DNA of 64,000 nucleotides from Bryobacteraceae bacterium (GTDB lineage: Bacteria; Acidobacteriota; Terriglobia; Bryobacterales; Bryobacteraceae), in assembly GCA_025056455.1 (NCBI GenBank), contig JANWVY010000001.1, positions 215,757 through 279,756 on the forward strand, in the 5' to 3' direction. Of the stretch, positions 52,910 through 62,149 are shown piece after piece; within the stretch, counting starts at the first letter, position 1; the number at the start of each line of letters is the position of its first letter. The notes below the pieces were generated by a model that searched no databases, was not told the origin of the DNA, and worked only from the letters and a program-made list of their open reading frames with translations. Both the position numbers and the translations under genes were made by a program.

Positions 52910-53635
52910 ATGAGCCCAGCGCGAAAAGTCCCGCCAGACACTTTGAAGAAGGTAGCGGAAGACATCCTCCGCTGTGAGAAGTGCCCCCGCCTGATTGCTC
53001 ATTGCCGCCGCATCGCACAGTTGCGGCGGAAGGCGTATGCCGACTGGGAATACTGGGGAAGGCCTGTGCCATCGTTCGGAGATCCTCAGGCGCGCCTTTT
53101 GGTAATTGGCTTAGCCCCGGGGGCTCATGGAGCAAATCGCACAGGGCGCATCTTTACGGGAGATGCTTCGGGGGATTTTCTCTATGCGGTGCTGCACCGC
53201 ACTGGTTTTGCTTCTCAACCGGTCAGCCGGTGTCGGGGCGATGGTTTGGAGCTTGTGGACGTCTACATCACGGCCGCGGCCCGGTGTGCTCCTCCCCAGA
53301 ACCGGCCCACCAAACAAGAGCTTGAAAATTGCCGCCCGTATTTGGAACGCGAGTTGAGGCTTCTGCCCAATGTCCGCGCCGTTGTCGCGTTAGGACGCAT
53401 CGCTTTCGACGCCTACTTGTCAATTTTGCGAGCTAAAGGGAAGCTAGAAGCGGCGCGCAAGACGCCGTTTCGCCACGGCGCCATCTACGATTTTGGAAGC
53501 GACTTGCCGGTGTTGCTCGCATCGTATCATCCCAGCCGGCAAAACACGTCCACCGGGCGGCTGACGGAACCCATGCTGACTGCTGTATTTGAGCAGGCGC
53601 GGCGGCTCATCGCTGGGGACAAAGTCGGGAACTAG
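52910..53635 (+). CDS. Family 5 uracil-DNA glycosylase (UdgB type, Fe-S)
   Basis: This enzyme removes uracil and other deaminated bases from DNA. The 241-residue protein has the Fe-S cysteines CEKC (residues about 22-25) and later Cys residues in RCAPPQNRPTKQELENC. The active-site motif is VIGLAPGAHGANRTGRIFTG, with the second motif ASYHPSRQNTSTGRLT. The insertion RRIAQLRRKAYADWEYWGRP after the first Cys pair is typical of family 5 rather than family 4. It is frequent in thermophiles and Actinobacteria. It is monocistronic. Confidence 0.93.
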   Translation: MSPARKVPPDTLKKVAEDILRCEKCPRLIAHCRRIAQLRRKAYADWEYWGRPVPSFGDPQARLLVIGLAPGAHGANRTGRIFTGDASGDFLYAVLHRTGFASQPVSRCRGDGLELVDVYITAAARCAPPQNRPTKQELENCRPYLERELRLLPNVRAVVALGRIAFDAYLSILRAKGKLEAARKTPFRHGAIYDFGSDLPVLLASYHPSRQNTSTGRLTEPMLTAVFEQARRLIAGDKVGN

Positions 53636-53657
53636 CCTTTCATCTACACTGGGAAGC

Positions 53658-55283
53658 GTGACGCCAAATGCTAGCCAAGCCGGACGTTCGGCCGATCACA
53701 TGCGATCGCTCGTGGAGCGGCTGCATCAACTCGAGGATGAGTTACGCAAGGGAGGTGGCCCCTCCAAAGTGGAAAAACAGCACCGCGAGGGGAAGCTTAC
53801 GGCAAGAGAACGAATCGCCAAGCTGGCCGATCCCGGCAGCATGTTTGTGGAAATCGGTCTATTGATTGCACACGACCGCTATGATGGCCAAGCGCCAGCG
53901 GCTGGCGTGATCACGGGGCTGGCCAAGATTGAAGGCCGTCCTGCCGTGATCGTCGCTAACGACGCCACAGTGAAGGCTGGCGCCTGGTGGCCAGAAACCA
54001 TCACCAAGATTTTGCGAGCCCAAGAAATCGCCATGCGGAACCGAATTCCGATCGTCTACCTGGTGGATTCCGCTGGCGTCAACTTGCCTTTTCAAGATGG
54101 AATTTTTCCCGGACAGTATGGAGCGGGACGCATTTTCTACTACAACTCGTTGATGCGGCGAAGACTCCGCGTGCCGCAGATTGCCGCCGTTATGGGGCCG
54201 TGCATCGCTGGCGGCGCCTACCTGCCCGCCTTAAGCGATGTCATTTTCATGGTGGAAAAGACGAGTTTCATGGGATTGGGGGGACCTAACTTGGTGAAGG
54301 GGGCCACTGGGCAGCGCGTCGATGCAGAAACCTTGGGCGGCGCGACGATGCACACCAGCATCAGCGGAGTGGCTCATTACAAAGCAGCTGACGATGTGGA
54401 ATGCCTCTTGCAGATCCGCCAGAAGTTCCGCGAGTTGCCCCCACCTCCGTTGCCCGGAAAAGCGGTTGCACCGCGGAAAAGTGCCGAAGGATTGTACGAA
54501 ATCCTGCCTGCGGATCATCGCCTTCCCTATCCCGTGGAGGAGGTTTTAGAGCGCTTACTTGACGGCGAGGATTTTCTCGAGTTCCAACCCGACTACGCTC
54601 CTGAGATGCTGTGCGCTACAGCCCGGTTAAACGGGCAGCCGGTGGCGGTGATTGCAAACCGTCGCGGCTACCTGAAGGCGGAGGGCAAACCGCGGATTGG
54701 AGGCATCATCTATGCTGAATCCGCTCGCAAAGTAGCGTATTTTGTGGAACACGCCGACCGCCAAGGCCTACCCCTGTTGTACCTCCAAGACGTGTCGGGC
54801 TTTATGGTGGGGCCTGAAGCGGAAGCAAGCGGCATTATTCGGGCAGGAGCGGAGATGGTGGAGGCGATGGCCTGCGCCACGGCGCCCAAGATTTTGTTGG
54901 TACTCAACCATGCCTCCGGCGCCGGCTACTATGCCATGGCAGGCCAGGGTTTTGATCCTCACTTTACCTTCAGCTGGCCAACGGCACGCATTGGTGTCAT
55001 GGAAGGCGACTCGGCAATCCAAGCCATCTACGGCCCGGAACTGGAAAAGTTCAAGGCCAGCGGCCAGCCTCTACCGCCAGATTTACAGCAGCGAATTGAA
55101 ACCACCCGGGCAGATTATGAGCGCTGGCTCGACGCACGATATGCGGCGGCGCGGGGGCACTGTGACGCCATCCTGGACCCGCTTGAAACCCGCCGCGTGT
55201 TGAGCTTCGTGCTCGAGGCGATTCGCTACTCCGGTCATCGCGAGCATCTTGCCCTAGAGTTCATGCAGAGGGAGAAACCATGA
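53658..55283 (+). CDS. Acyl-CoA carboxylase carboxyltransferase subunit (AccD/PccB/MccB type)
   Basis: The beta subunit transfers a carboxyl group from biotin to an acyl-CoA. About 541 residues remain if GTG 53658 is used; ATG 53700 is an equal alternative. Motifs include [28 protein letters not shown]-type [19 protein letters not shown], and [20 protein letters not shown]. In the second half are [20 protein letters not shown] and [16 protein letters not shown]. It lies immediately upstream of an AtuA-like gene, so geranyl-CoA, methylcrotonyl-CoA or another branched acyl-CoA is the likely substrate. No biotin carboxylase or biotin carrier gene is nearby. Confidence 0.9.
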   Translation: MTPNASQAGRSADHMRSLVERLHQLEDELRKGGGPSKVEKQHREGKLTARERIAKLADPGSMFVEIGLLIAHDRYDGQAPAAGVITGLAKIEGRPAVIVANDATVKAGAWWPETITKILRAQEIAMRNRIPIVYLVDSAGVNLPFQDGIFPGQYGAGRIFYYNSLMRRRLRVPQIAAVMGPCIAGGAYLPALSDVIFMVEKTSFMGLGGPNLVKGATGQRVDAETLGGATMHTSISGVAHYKAADDVECLLQIRQKFRELPPPPLPGKAVAPRKSAEGLYEILPADHRLPYPVEEVLERLLDGEDFLEFQPDYAPEMLCATARLNGQPVAVIANRRGYLKAEGKPRIGGIIYAESARKVAYFVEHADRQGLPLLYLQDVSGFMVGPEAEASGIIRAGAEMVEAMACATAPKILLVLNHASGAGYYAMAGQGFDPHFTFSWPTARIGVMEGDSAIQAIYGPELEKFKASGQPLPPDLQQRIETTRADYERWLDARYAAARGHCDAILDPLETRRVLSFVLEAIRYSGHREHLALEFMQREKP

Positions 55284-56614
55284 TCCGGATTGCGAACGGC
55301 CAAGGATTTTGGGGCGACTGGCTCGAGGCTCCGGTGCGCTTACTCGAGCAAGGACCGGTTGATTATCTCGCCTTGGACTATCTGGCGGAAATCACCATGT
55401 CGATCGTCCAAAAACAGAAGCAGCAAGACCCTCGTCTGGGCTATGCGCGGGATTTCCCTCCCCTGATCGGACGCATCGCGAAGCGGATACGTGAGCGCGG
55501 CGTTAAGGTCGTCGCTAACGCAGGAGGGGTGAACCCGATCGCCTGCGCGGAAGAGGTTCGAAGGCTCGCGCCGGGGCTAAAGGTAGCCGTCGTACTCGGG
55601 GATGATCTGTACCCGCGGCTCGATGATTTGCTGGCGCGGGGCCACGAGCTGCGAAACATGGAAACCAACCAGCCGCTCACGGCAATTCGCAACCGCATTC
55701 TCAGCGCAAACGCCTACATCGGGGCATTTCCCGTGGCCGAGGCTCTGTCAACTGGCGCGGATGTTGTGATTGCGGGCCGTTGTACCGATACTGCTCTTAC
55801 GCTAGCTCCGATGATTCACGCTTTTGGCTGGCAGCCGGATCAATTCGACTTGCTCGCCGCAGGAACTGTCGCCGGCCACATCATCGAATGCGGGGCGCAG
55901 TGTACCGGCGGAAATTGCCAGGTTGACTGGATGTCCATTCCGGACCTGGCCAACATCGGATACCCCATCGTCGAAGCGGAAGCCAACGGCGTGTTCCAGG
56001 TTACGAAGCACAAGGGAACTGGTGGTCGCGTAACGGCCGATGTCATCAAAGAACAGCTACTGTATGAACTGGGCGATCCAGAGAAGTACTTGACGCCCGA
56101 TTGTTGTGCCGATTTTACGAGCATTCAGCTCCAGGATCTCGGCGAGGACCGCGTGCGAGTGTACGGAGTGCGAGGCGGGCCGCCACCAGAACAGCTCAAG
56201 GTTTCCATCAGCTACGCCTGGGGTTTCAAAGCTGTGGGTACGCTCGTCTACAGCTGGCCGCAAGCGTTAAAGAAGGCGCAAGCAGCCGATCGCATTGTTC
56301 GCGAACGGTTGGCCCAGCTGGGTTTGACGTTTGACGAAATTTACACCGAATATCTGGGCTATAACGCCTGTCACGGGCCAGCGGCTCAACCCGTTGCGGA
56401 CCCGGCTGAAGTCCAATTGCGCATCGGTGTGCGGGCGCCAGACCGCAACGCAGTGGACCGCTTCACGCGGGAACTAATTCCGCTAGTGCTGAGCGGTCCT
56501 CCCACAGCAACCGGATTTGGTGATGGCCGCCCACCGGTACGGGAGGTCGTTGCCTACTGGCCCGCTTTACTGGCCCGAGATGAGGTGAAAACATCCGTGG
56601 AGGTCCTGACATGA
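55280..56614 (+). CDS. AtuA-like protein (DUF1446, acyclic terpene utilisation family)
   Basis: The protein has 444 residues of DUF1446 type. Motifs are [69 protein letters not shown] and the central [14 protein letters not shown]. The start overlaps the carboxyltransferase stop by 4 bases. In Pseudomonas, AtuA belongs to the citronellol/geraniol catabolic operon, but its reaction is not settled. The gene set here shows a fixed association of AtuA with a carboxyltransferase. Confidence 0.92.
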   Translation: MIRIANGQGFWGDWLEAPVRLLEQGPVDYLALDYLAEITMSIVQKQKQQDPRLGYARDFPPLIGRIAKRIRERGVKVVANAGGVNPIACAEEVRRLAPGLKVAVVLGDDLYPRLDDLLARGHELRNMETNQPLTAIRNRILSANAYIGAFPVAEALSTGADVVIAGRCTDTALTLAPMIHAFGWQPDQFDLLAAGTVAGHIIECGAQCTGGNCQVDWMSIPDLANIGYPIVEAEANGVFQVTKHKGTGGRVTADVIKEQLLYELGDPEKYLTPDCCADFTSIQLQDLGEDRVRVYGVRGGPPPEQLKVSISYAWGFKAVGTLVYSWPQALKKAQAADRIVRERLAQLGLTFDEIYTEYLGYNACHGPAAQPVADPAEVQLRIGVRAPDRNAVDRFTRELIPLVLSGPPTATGFGDGRPPVREVVAYWPALLARDEVKTSVEVLT

Positions 56615-56922
56615 AAGTTCGCCTCTCTGAGATTGCTCACGCCCGCTCTGGTGACAAAGGCGACACCGTGAACATCGGTTTAATTGCTTACCGGCCAGAA
56701 GATTATCCACTGCTGGTCCGGGAAGTCACAGCGGAGCGTGTAAAGGCTCACTTTGGTGAACTAGTGAAAGGCGAAGTGGAACGCTACGAGCTACCGAATC
56801 TCCACGCTTTGAACTTTCTACTCCACGAAGCGCTGGGTGGCGGAGGGACGCTTTCGTTGCGCGTTGACGCGCAGGGCAAAACATTCGGAGCTGCGCTGTT
56901 ACGCCTGGAGATCGAGCGTTAA
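56611..56922 (+). CDS. Small AtuA-associated protein (AtuA C-terminal-like domain)
   Basis: The protein has 103 residues and begins [20 protein letters not shown], the signature of a small domain that is often fused to the C-terminus of AtuA-type proteins. Here it is a separate gene overlapping AtuA by 4 bases. [20 protein letters not shown] follows. The protein probably acts as a subunit with the 444-residue AtuA protein. No signal peptide is present. Confidence 0.9.
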   Translation: MKVRLSEIAHARSGDKGDTVNIGLIAYRPEDYPLLVREVTAERVKAHFGELVKGEVERYELPNLHALNFLLHEALGGGGTLSLRVDAQGKTFGAALLRLEIER

Positions 56923-56963
56923 CGAGCCATGCCGCCTCGGCGAGTGGCGGCCTCCGGCTCGTT
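56921..56963 (+). terminator. Strong hairpin overlapping the AtuA-operon stop codon
   Basis: AACGAGCC (56921-56928) pairs with GGCTCGTT (56956-56963), and inside it GCCGCC pairs with GGCGGC. No T-run follows, so it may be a factor-dependent terminator or an mRNA-stability element. It overlaps the TAA at 56920-56922. Confidence 0.4.
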
Positions 56964-57338
56964 GCAACAGTGCATTTGCGGGACCTAGTTGATCGCTCCT
57001 AGCCACAGCAGCCATGTAAATTTTTCCACAGGGGCCGCCGAACTTGGCAAAATCGCCTGGGTCGCCAGCAGCAGCGCGTTTGAAAGGGTCTTGTTTTCTA
57101 TGAGAAGCAGTTTGGCAGCGTTCTTGCAGCCGAGTTAGGCACGGGGAGAAAGGCAGGCAGGCAGCTCGAAGGCCTCCGCCCACAGCAGCTTGCCTGTCTT
57201 CGGGAATCGCGCCTGGCCGCAGGAAGCCCTGCGAATTCCGTTGCTCACCCATTCAAGGGCGAAACCGGCTCCGCAGCAGATTTTTTGGGAGGAGAGTTTC
57301 GCCAGAGACAGCAGGGACAAAGGAGATCCACTACAACA
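56964..57338. other. 375-bp gene-free region before the coiled-coil gene
   Basis: I see no convincing coding frame here. Short frames on both strands have no family, ribosome site or coding-like pattern. A GGCAGGCAGGCAG run is at about 57150. AAAGGAG (57319-57325) is the likely ribosome site of the next gene, but it lies 13 nt upstream of ATG 57339. A promoter should be here, but none stands out. Confidence 0.5.
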
Positions 57339-58241
57339 ATGAACGCTCATGGTGTTGCTTCTCAAGACGGGAGAACCTCGCGCCTTTCTGCTCCACTCGT
57401 TGCTGGCCTCGGGCTCGGTTTGGCGCTCGTCGGCAGCACGGTATACTTTGCCAACCGCGCGAGCCGGCTCGAATCTGACGTCCAATCGCTCAGAACAGCC
57501 TTCAAAGATGAACTCATTCAACTCCATGCGCAGACGCGAAATCTGGCCCAGCAGCAAGAGCGGATGTTTGCCGATTTGCAAAAGCAGATTTTAACGACAG
57601 AATCGAAATCGCAACAGGCTGCTGAGCAAGCCAGCTTGAGCGCCCGGCGCTACTCCGAACAAGTAGCCAAAAAGATTTCCGACCAGCACCAGCAGCAGAT
57701 TCGCGCCGTTAACCGTCAACTCGAAGAGGAATTGAACTCGAAACTAGGAGAAGTCAAAAACGCCACCACGGCCGCCACAGCGCAATTGAGTGGAATTGTC
57801 CATGAAGTCAGCCAAGTGAAAACCGAAGTGGCCAGCACCAAGAGTGAACTGGAGCGCACGATTCAGGATTTGCGCTCCGTGCGCGGTGACCTGGGGATCC
57901 AGAGCGGGCTGATCGCCACGAATGCCAGGGAGCTAGCGGCTCTTCGAGCCCTTGGCGAGCGTCACTACATCGAGTTTCAATTGGCAAAAACAAAAACGCC
58001 GCAGCGAATTGGCGAGGTCTCTGTCTTGCTCAAGAAGTTCGATCCCAAGCGCAACCGCTACACGATTGAGTTAGTGGCTGACGACAAGCGGATCGAGAAG
58101 AAGGACCGCACTGTCAATGAACCGGTGCAGTTTTATTTGGCCTCGGCGCGCCAACCCTACGAGATCGTGGTCAATGAAGTCCGGCAGGACCGGATTGTAG
58201 GGTATCTTTCCGCTCCCAAGGTGCAACAGGCACGCAATTGA
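57339..58241 (+). CDS. Membrane-anchored coiled-coil protein
   Basis: The protein has 300 residues. ATG 57339 follows AAAGGAG (57319-57325) at a long 13-nt spacing. A single transmembrane segment (APLVAGLGLGLALVGSTVYF, residues about 18-38) is followed by a long heptad-rich helix (about 39-200) full of Gln, Lys and Glu. A smaller C-terminal beta-rich domain (ASARQPYEIVVNEVRQDRIV) closes the protein. Family is not recognised. It is monocistronic and followed by a good terminator. A structural or tethering role is plausible, but nothing in the sequence names it. Confidence 0.8.
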   Translation: MNAHGVASQDGRTSRLSAPLVAGLGLGLALVGSTVYFANRASRLESDVQSLRTAFKDELIQLHAQTRNLAQQQERMFADLQKQILTTESKSQQAAEQASLSARRYSEQVAKKISDQHQQQIRAVNRQLEEELNSKLGEVKNATTAATAQLSGIVHEVSQVKTEVASTKSELERTIQDLRSVRGDLGIQSGLIATNARELAALRALGERHYIEFQLAKTKTPQRIGEVSVLLKKFDPKRNRYTIELVADDKRIEKKDRTVNEPVQFYLASARQPYEIVVNEVRQDRIVGYLSAPKVQQARN

Positions 58242-58287
58242 TCCTCTCGTTCGTTTTCGATCCTAGACGTTTGCCTTCACTTGCAGC

Positions 58288-58330
58288 GCGCCGTTCCCCG
58301 CTTTAAGCCGAGGAACGGCGCCCGTTTTTT
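58288..58330 (+). terminator. Rho-independent terminator after the coiled-coil gene
   Basis: GCGCCGTTCC (58288-58297) pairs perfectly with GGAACGGCGC (58312-58321), and TTTTTT follows at 58325-58330. It lies between convergent genes. Confidence 0.85.
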
Positions 58331-58351
58331 GGCAGGACCAAAGGCGCTCGC

Positions 58352-58996
58352 TCAGCCCAAAACGACGGGCACGAGTTCGCTCATGTGGTGAAGCAGATAG
58401 TCGGGGGGATCTGTTTGAAACGTGTGGGGCTGGAACCCATAAGTGACGCCACAAGCGAGAACTCCTGCATTGCGCGCCGTACGAACGTCGACAGCACTGT
58501 CACCTACAAGGACTGTGCGTTCGCGAGCGGCGCCAGATTCTTGGAGAAGCGCATACACGCCAACCGGATCGGGCTTCTTTTGAGCGAAGCTATTGCCGCC
58601 ATAGATGCGGAAAAAATGATTGGAAATTCCTAGCCCCTCTAAAATGGCTTGGGCAATGTGCGCAGGTTTATTGGTCAACACGGCCATGGGAATGGCAACA
58701 CCACGAAAAACTTCAAGAACTTCTCGAACGCCGTCGTATAAGACGGTGTAGTCGAGCATGTGCTGGCGGTAATACTGTAAGAAAAATGCGAGCGCCTGCT
58801 CGACTTCGCTCTCCGTTGCCTGTGGCCCGAGAGCGCGGCGAATTAACGTGGGGGCTCCATCGCCGACATACGACTGAACCGTAGGCGGATCAAGCTCGCT
58901 TAAGCCCATGTGGCGGCGAGCCGCGTTCACGGCATTGACCAGATCACGCTGGGAATCAATTAACGTGCCGTCAAGATCAAAAATGATGAGCTGCAT
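58352..58996 (-). CDS. gph: HAD-family phosphatase, phosphoglycolate phosphatase type
   Basis: The protein has 214 residues of HAD superfamily subfamily IA. Motif I is FDLDGTLIDSQ (nucleophile Asp), motif II VLTNKPAH, motif III a Lys in KKPDPVG, and motif IV VGDSAVDVRTARNAGV. The cap domain inserted after motif I (residues about 15-80) is helical. Phosphoglycolate is the usual assigned substrate, but pyrophosphatase or other sugar-phosphate activity is possible. It lies 45 bp downstream of cvpA, so it is probably part of the purC-cvpA-gph unit. Confidence 0.87.
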   Translation of the reverse strand: MQLIIFDLDGTLIDSQRDLVNAVNAARRHMGLSELDPPTVQSYVGDGAPTLIRRALGPQATESEVEQALAFFLQYYRQHMLDYTVLYDGVREVLEVFRGVAIPMAVLTNKPAHIAQAILEGLGISNHFFRIYGGNSFAQKKPDPVGVYALLQESGAARERTVLVGDSAVDVRTARNAGVLACGVTYGFQPHTFQTDPPDYLLHHMSELVPVVLG

Positions 58997-59041
58997 TTGA
59001 TTCCAAGGATGGCAGAGGTGAGACTTTGGATGGGGCAGATT

Positions 59042-59617
59042 TCACTGGTTGCGCTGCTTCCCGTGGCGTCCTTTCTCGAAGCCCGAGTCCAAGGCTTCCC
59101 GCCAAGCCTGGCGCACTTTTTCATAGCTGTTGTGAAAGCCCTCGGTGAGTTCGCGCGGGGCTGCTTTGCTAAACAGGCGCGCAGCATCCAGGACGTAAGG
59201 GGCGAGGCTGCTTTGAACGATTGAGCTCGGCGGGGGGTTGAGACTAAAAGCCATTACGATCATGACGATCGCGATGGAAATCAAAAGGCCCCGGAACAAA
59301 CCGAAACAAGCTCCAAGGGTCCGGTCCAGCCAGCCGACGCCAGCCCAGCGAAACGCCATGGCCAGCAGGCGTCCGAATACCGCGCCGGAGAGAATGACGA
59401 GGAGAAACACGGCGATGAAGCCTAGAAAGTTCGCCACTTCCTTCGAGCTGACATATTCGCGGAACGTCGAACCGGCGGCACCGTAAAACCACGCCGCAAG
59501 GAAAAAGGCGGCAAAGGTAGAGGCGATGCCAACCACCGTACGCGCAAATCCGCGAAGAGCTCCCAAGACGACGGAGGAGCCCAAGGCCAATCCTAAAATG
59601 ACGTCAAGCCAGTTCAC
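59042..59617 (-). CDS. cvpA: CvpA family membrane protein
   Basis: The protein has 191 residues with four to five transmembrane segments. It begins NWLDVILGLALGSSVVLGA and includes GFIAVFLLVILSGAVFGRLL and LDRTLGACFGLFRGLLIS, all typical of CvpA/colicin V production proteins. The C-terminal tail (about 50 residues) is charged. Its ATG overlaps the purC stop by 4 bases. CvpA is tied to envelope function and is classically next to a purine gene (purF); here the purine gene is purC. Confidence 0.88.
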   Translation of the reverse strand: MNWLDVILGLALGSSVVLGALRGFARTVVGIASTFAAFFLAAWFYGAAGSTFREYVSSKEVANFLGFIAVFLLVILSGAVFGRLLAMAFRWAGVGWLDRTLGACFGLFRGLLISIAIVMIVMAFSLNPPPSSIVQSSLAPYVLDAARLFSKAAPRELTEGFHNSYEKVRQAWREALDSGFEKGRHGKQRNQ

Positions 59618-60507
59618 TTGATTTGCCTGCCTGTCAGAGCCCAGTAGGCCTGTTTATATTTCTCGCTGGTGCGTTCGACGATGTCGGGGGGTAACGGGGG
59701 TGCCGGGGGGCGCTTGTCCCAGTCTAGCTTTTCTAAGTAATCACGTACGAATTGCTTATCGTAGGAGGGCTGGGGTCGACCCGGGGAATAGGATTCTCGC
59801 GGCCAAAAACGGGAAGAATCCGGCGTCAACACCTCATCGGCGAGCGTAATTTTGCCGTCAATCAACCCGAACTCGAATTTGGTATCGGCAAGCAGGATAC
59901 CCCGGCTTTCGGCGTACTCAGCGGCCTTGCGGTAGATGCGGAGCGTGAGATTGCGAAGCTGGTGCGCCCAGACGTCGCCCGTGATTTCTACGAAGCGTTC
60001 GAAAGGGATATTTTCGTCGTGGCCCGAGGCGGCCTTGGTGGCTGGGGTGAAGATGGGTTCGGGTAATTTGCTGCTTTCTAAGAGTCCTGGAGGCAAGACA
60101 ACGCCGCAGATAGCCCCCGTAGCTTGGTAGTCTTTCCAGCCCGAGCCAGCGAGGTAGCCTCTCGCCACGCATTCCGCTTGAAACATCTGAGCACGCCGCA
60201 CCAGCATGGAGCGGCCCTCTAGCTGATCGCGGTACGGCTTCAGGCGGGCTGGGTATTCGCTGATATCGGCCGAAATGAGATGGTTTGGCACGATATCCTT
60301 CAAGAAATCGAACCAGAAGAGAGAGAGCTGGGTGAGCACGCGCCCTTTGTCCGGAATGCCGGTAGGAAGGATGCAATCGAAGGCAGAAATCCGGTCTGTC
60401 GCGACGAACAGCAGAATGTCACCGAGGTTGTAAATGTCACGCACCTTCCCCCGCGATCGCAGCTCAATGCCGGGGAGGTTAGTTTCCAACAGGATTGGAG
60501 AAAGCAT
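59614..60507 (-). CDS. purC: Phosphoribosylaminoimidazole-succinocarboxamide synthase
   Basis: PurC joins CAIR with aspartate in purine synthesis, using ATP. The 297-residue protein has the start LRSRGKVRDIYNLGDILLFV, RISAFDCILPTGIPDKGRV, ECVARGYLAGSGWKDY and the substrate motif LADTKFEFGLIDG. EVLTPDSSRFWPRESYSPG closes the active site region. It is the first gene of the purC-cvpA-gph unit. No other pur gene is in the window. Confidence 0.96.
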   Translation of the reverse strand: MLSPILLETNLPGIELRSRGKVRDIYNLGDILLFVATDRISAFDCILPTGIPDKGRVLTQLSLFWFDFLKDIVPNHLISADISEYPARLKPYRDQLEGRSMLVRRAQMFQAECVARGYLAGSGWKDYQATGAICGVVLPPGLLESSKLPEPIFTPATKAASGHDENIPFERFVEITGDVWAHQLRNLTLRIYRKAAEYAESRGILLADTKFEFGLIDGKITLADEVLTPDSSRFWPRESYSPGRPQPSYDKQFVRDYLEKLDWDKRPPAPPLPPDIVERTSEKYKQAYWALTGRQIK

Positions 60508-60596
60508 GAAATCCGGCGCTCGGTTGGCGGCTGGAACTCATCCGCCGGGCCACCAGTGGTACAGCCACTCTGGTTAGTGTAGCGCTGAAGAACGCC

Positions 60597-61223
60597 CTAT
60601 TGGGGTGAACCGGCAGGCTCGGCAGGCTGGGGCTGGGCTTTCCTCGGGGAGCCAGGGGGCAACAGATGAGTTTCCGGTAGATCCGCTGGCGGCGGCGCCG
60701 AAAGCTGTTCATACACGTCGACGCCCTTGACCGTGATCACGTACCGCCCATTATCAGCGACTTTAATGTCGCCGCTTTCTTTGAGGTACCACAGCGCGAA
60801 TTCGAGGTGTTCCTTCGGGGTGTTCAAGAGATCTTCCATTTCGCGCACGTTGAGACCTGGCTGGGTGGGACTGTGCTGACGTTTTTGATAGAGGAGGCCG
60901 AGAATTCCTTGGCGTTTTCTCTGTTCGTGCCCCCGGCCGGAGGAAGCAGTTGTCTGGTCGAAGATTTGCCAGGTGAGTCTGGTTTGGGAGCGATGCTGCA
61001 CATCGTAGGCGGCGCGTCTAGCGGGGTCACTCAAAACGTGGTAGGCCTTCAGTAATTGTTGGAAAATCGGTTCGTTTCCCGTCTCTTTATTGTCTGGATG
61101 ATAGCGCTGAGCGAGCATGCGGAACACTCGCTGGATGGTTTCCGCCTCAGCGTTAGGACTAATTTGGAGCAACTCGTAGTAATCGACGAAATCCGTCGCG
61201 CTGGCCTGTTCTCGTGACATCAT
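60597..61223 (-). CDS. J-domain protein with C-terminal helical/winged-helix-like part
   Basis: The protein has 208 residues. A J domain with FRMLAQRYHPDNKETGNEPI and HPD (residues about 40-42) is at the N-terminus, followed by AYHVLSDPARRAAYD. There is no Gly/Phe-rich region or zinc finger. Residues about 125-175 (VREMEDLLNTPKEHLEFALW, YLKESGDIKVADNGRYVIT) look like a winged-helix domain. The end is Pro-rich. It would call on DnaK at a specific site or substrate, distinct from the general DnaJ at 20 kb. Divergent from the repeat-rich region. Confidence 0.87.
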   Translation of the reverse strand: MMSREQASATDFVDYYELLQISPNAEAETIQRVFRMLAQRYHPDNKETGNEPIFQQLLKAYHVLSDPARRAAYDVQHRSQTRLTWQIFDQTTASSGRGHEQRKRQGILGLLYQKRQHSPTQPGLNVREMEDLLNTPKEHLEFALWYLKESGDIKVADNGRYVITVKGVDVYEQLSAPPPADLPETHLLPPGSPRKAQPQPAEPAGSPQ

Positions 61224-61305
61224 TCCGAAAATCCAGACTGTCTCGGAGCGGGAACGTCGACCCTCAGAGCCTCTGCCGTGAGTCCTCCGTTGAGGACCGC
61301 CCCCG

Positions 61306-61541
61306 CGGGCTTTCCTTTCAGTACCGCACCTCCCGGACTCCCTTTCAGCACCGCTCCTGTCGGGCTCCCTTTCAGTACCGCTCCTGTCGGGCTCCCTTCC
61401 AGGACCGCTCCTGCCGGGCTCCCTTTCAGTACCGCTCCTGTCGAGCTCCCTTTTCAGGACCGCTCCTTCCAGGCTCCCTTCCAGCGACCGCTCCTGTCGG
61501 GCTCCCTTTCAGTACCGCTCCTGTCGGGCTGCCGCCTCAGG
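61306..61541. repeat. Minisatellite of about eight 27/28-bp units
   Basis: Units start at 61306, 61334, 61361, 61388, 61415, 61442, 61470 and 61498, with a partial copy at 61525-61541. The unit is close to CGGGCTCCCTTTCAGTACCG followed by CTCCTGT. Two exact copies recur (61361 and 61498, also 61415), while other units differ by 1-6 bases or one inserted base. The array sits in the 432-bp gap between the divergent J-domain gene and the 91-residue gene. Frames stay open because 27 is a multiple of three; that does not make it a gene. Confidence 0.92.
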
Positions 61542-61655
61542 TTCACCCCCTGAGGATTTTTACGGCAAATTGGGGAGAGGATGTTATCGGCTCTTGCGCT
61601 TAGGAGGAAGGGAGAGTTGCCTTAAGGGAGTTTTCTGAGCGACAATCGCCAAGTC

Positions 61656-61931
61656 ATGGACTGGAACGAGGCAGCCGAAGAGTTGCTGGAGGCGATTTTG
61701 AGCCGGACCCCGCGACCGGTGCGTGAGCAAACCGGGGATGTTTTGCGAGAAACGGCGGAGGCCTTGGCGCAGGAGGAAGGGCGGAGCCGGGTTGGTACGG
61801 AAAGCGTCATCGCTGCCTGGGTGAAATCGACGCCCGCCCCGCTCCGGAGCGATCTTAGCCGGCAACTCGAGCAGCTTGGTTTCAGCCCGGAGGATTACCG
61901 CTGGCTGTTCGAAGAGGACGGGACGTCGTAG
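61656..61931 (+). CDS. Small acidic helical protein, possibly PCP reductase-like
   Basis: The protein has 91 residues, starting DWNEAAEELLEAILSRTPRP, with VREQTGDVLRETAEALAQEE and VGTESVIAAWVKSTPAPLRS. The pattern of an N-terminal W-x3-A, a VR in the middle and a helix with E-x-A-x2-E is weakly like the small PCP-reductase (protochlorophyllide reductase C-terminal) family. That call is tentative. The frame looks coding, ends before a region of direct repeats, and has no signal peptide. Confidence 0.55.
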   Translation: MDWNEAAEELLEAILSRTPRPVREQTGDVLRETAEALAQEEGRSRVGTESVIAAWVKSTPAPLRSDLSRQLEQLGFSPEDYRWLFEEDGTS

Positions 61932-61983
61932 GAGCAGGGCCTGGCTCGCTGCGGTTCCGGGAGTCGCAAGACAGCCCAAGTCG

Positions 61984-62085
61984 CAAACTGCGCTCTCTTT
62001 CGGGGAGTAGGCTGCGGGTCCCTCTTGTTCGATGACGCCGGTTTGGGGATCGCCACAAACTGCGCTCTCTTTCGGGGAGTAGGCT
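61984..62085. repeat. Two perfect 30-bp direct repeats 72 bp apart
   Basis: The 30-bp word at 61984-62013 occurs again exactly at 62056-62085; it begins CAAACTGCGCTCTCTTTCGG. It is in the gap between the 91-residue gene and the zinc-ribbon gene. Position and exactness suggest a recent duplication or a regulatory repeat. Confidence 0.9.
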
Positions 62086-62149
62086 ACTGGATTCGGGTTG
62101 GAGGCTGCTCGGCAGCGGGCTCTTCAGCCGTTTCGGAGACTCGACGGCC

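Noticed and set aside
56899..57252. 117-codon minus-strand frame in the gap after the AtuA operon
   Set aside because: It has a Gly/Arg/Ala-rich random composition, overlaps the operon end and lacks a ribosome site.
61306..61541. CRISPR array
   Set aside because: Units abut directly without spacers, and no cas gene is in the window.
61214..61603. 129-codon frame over the 27-bp array, suggesting a repeat protein
   Set aside because: The unit length is a multiple of three, so any frame stays open. Single-base insertions in several units shift the peptide pattern, which a selected repeat protein would not tolerate.
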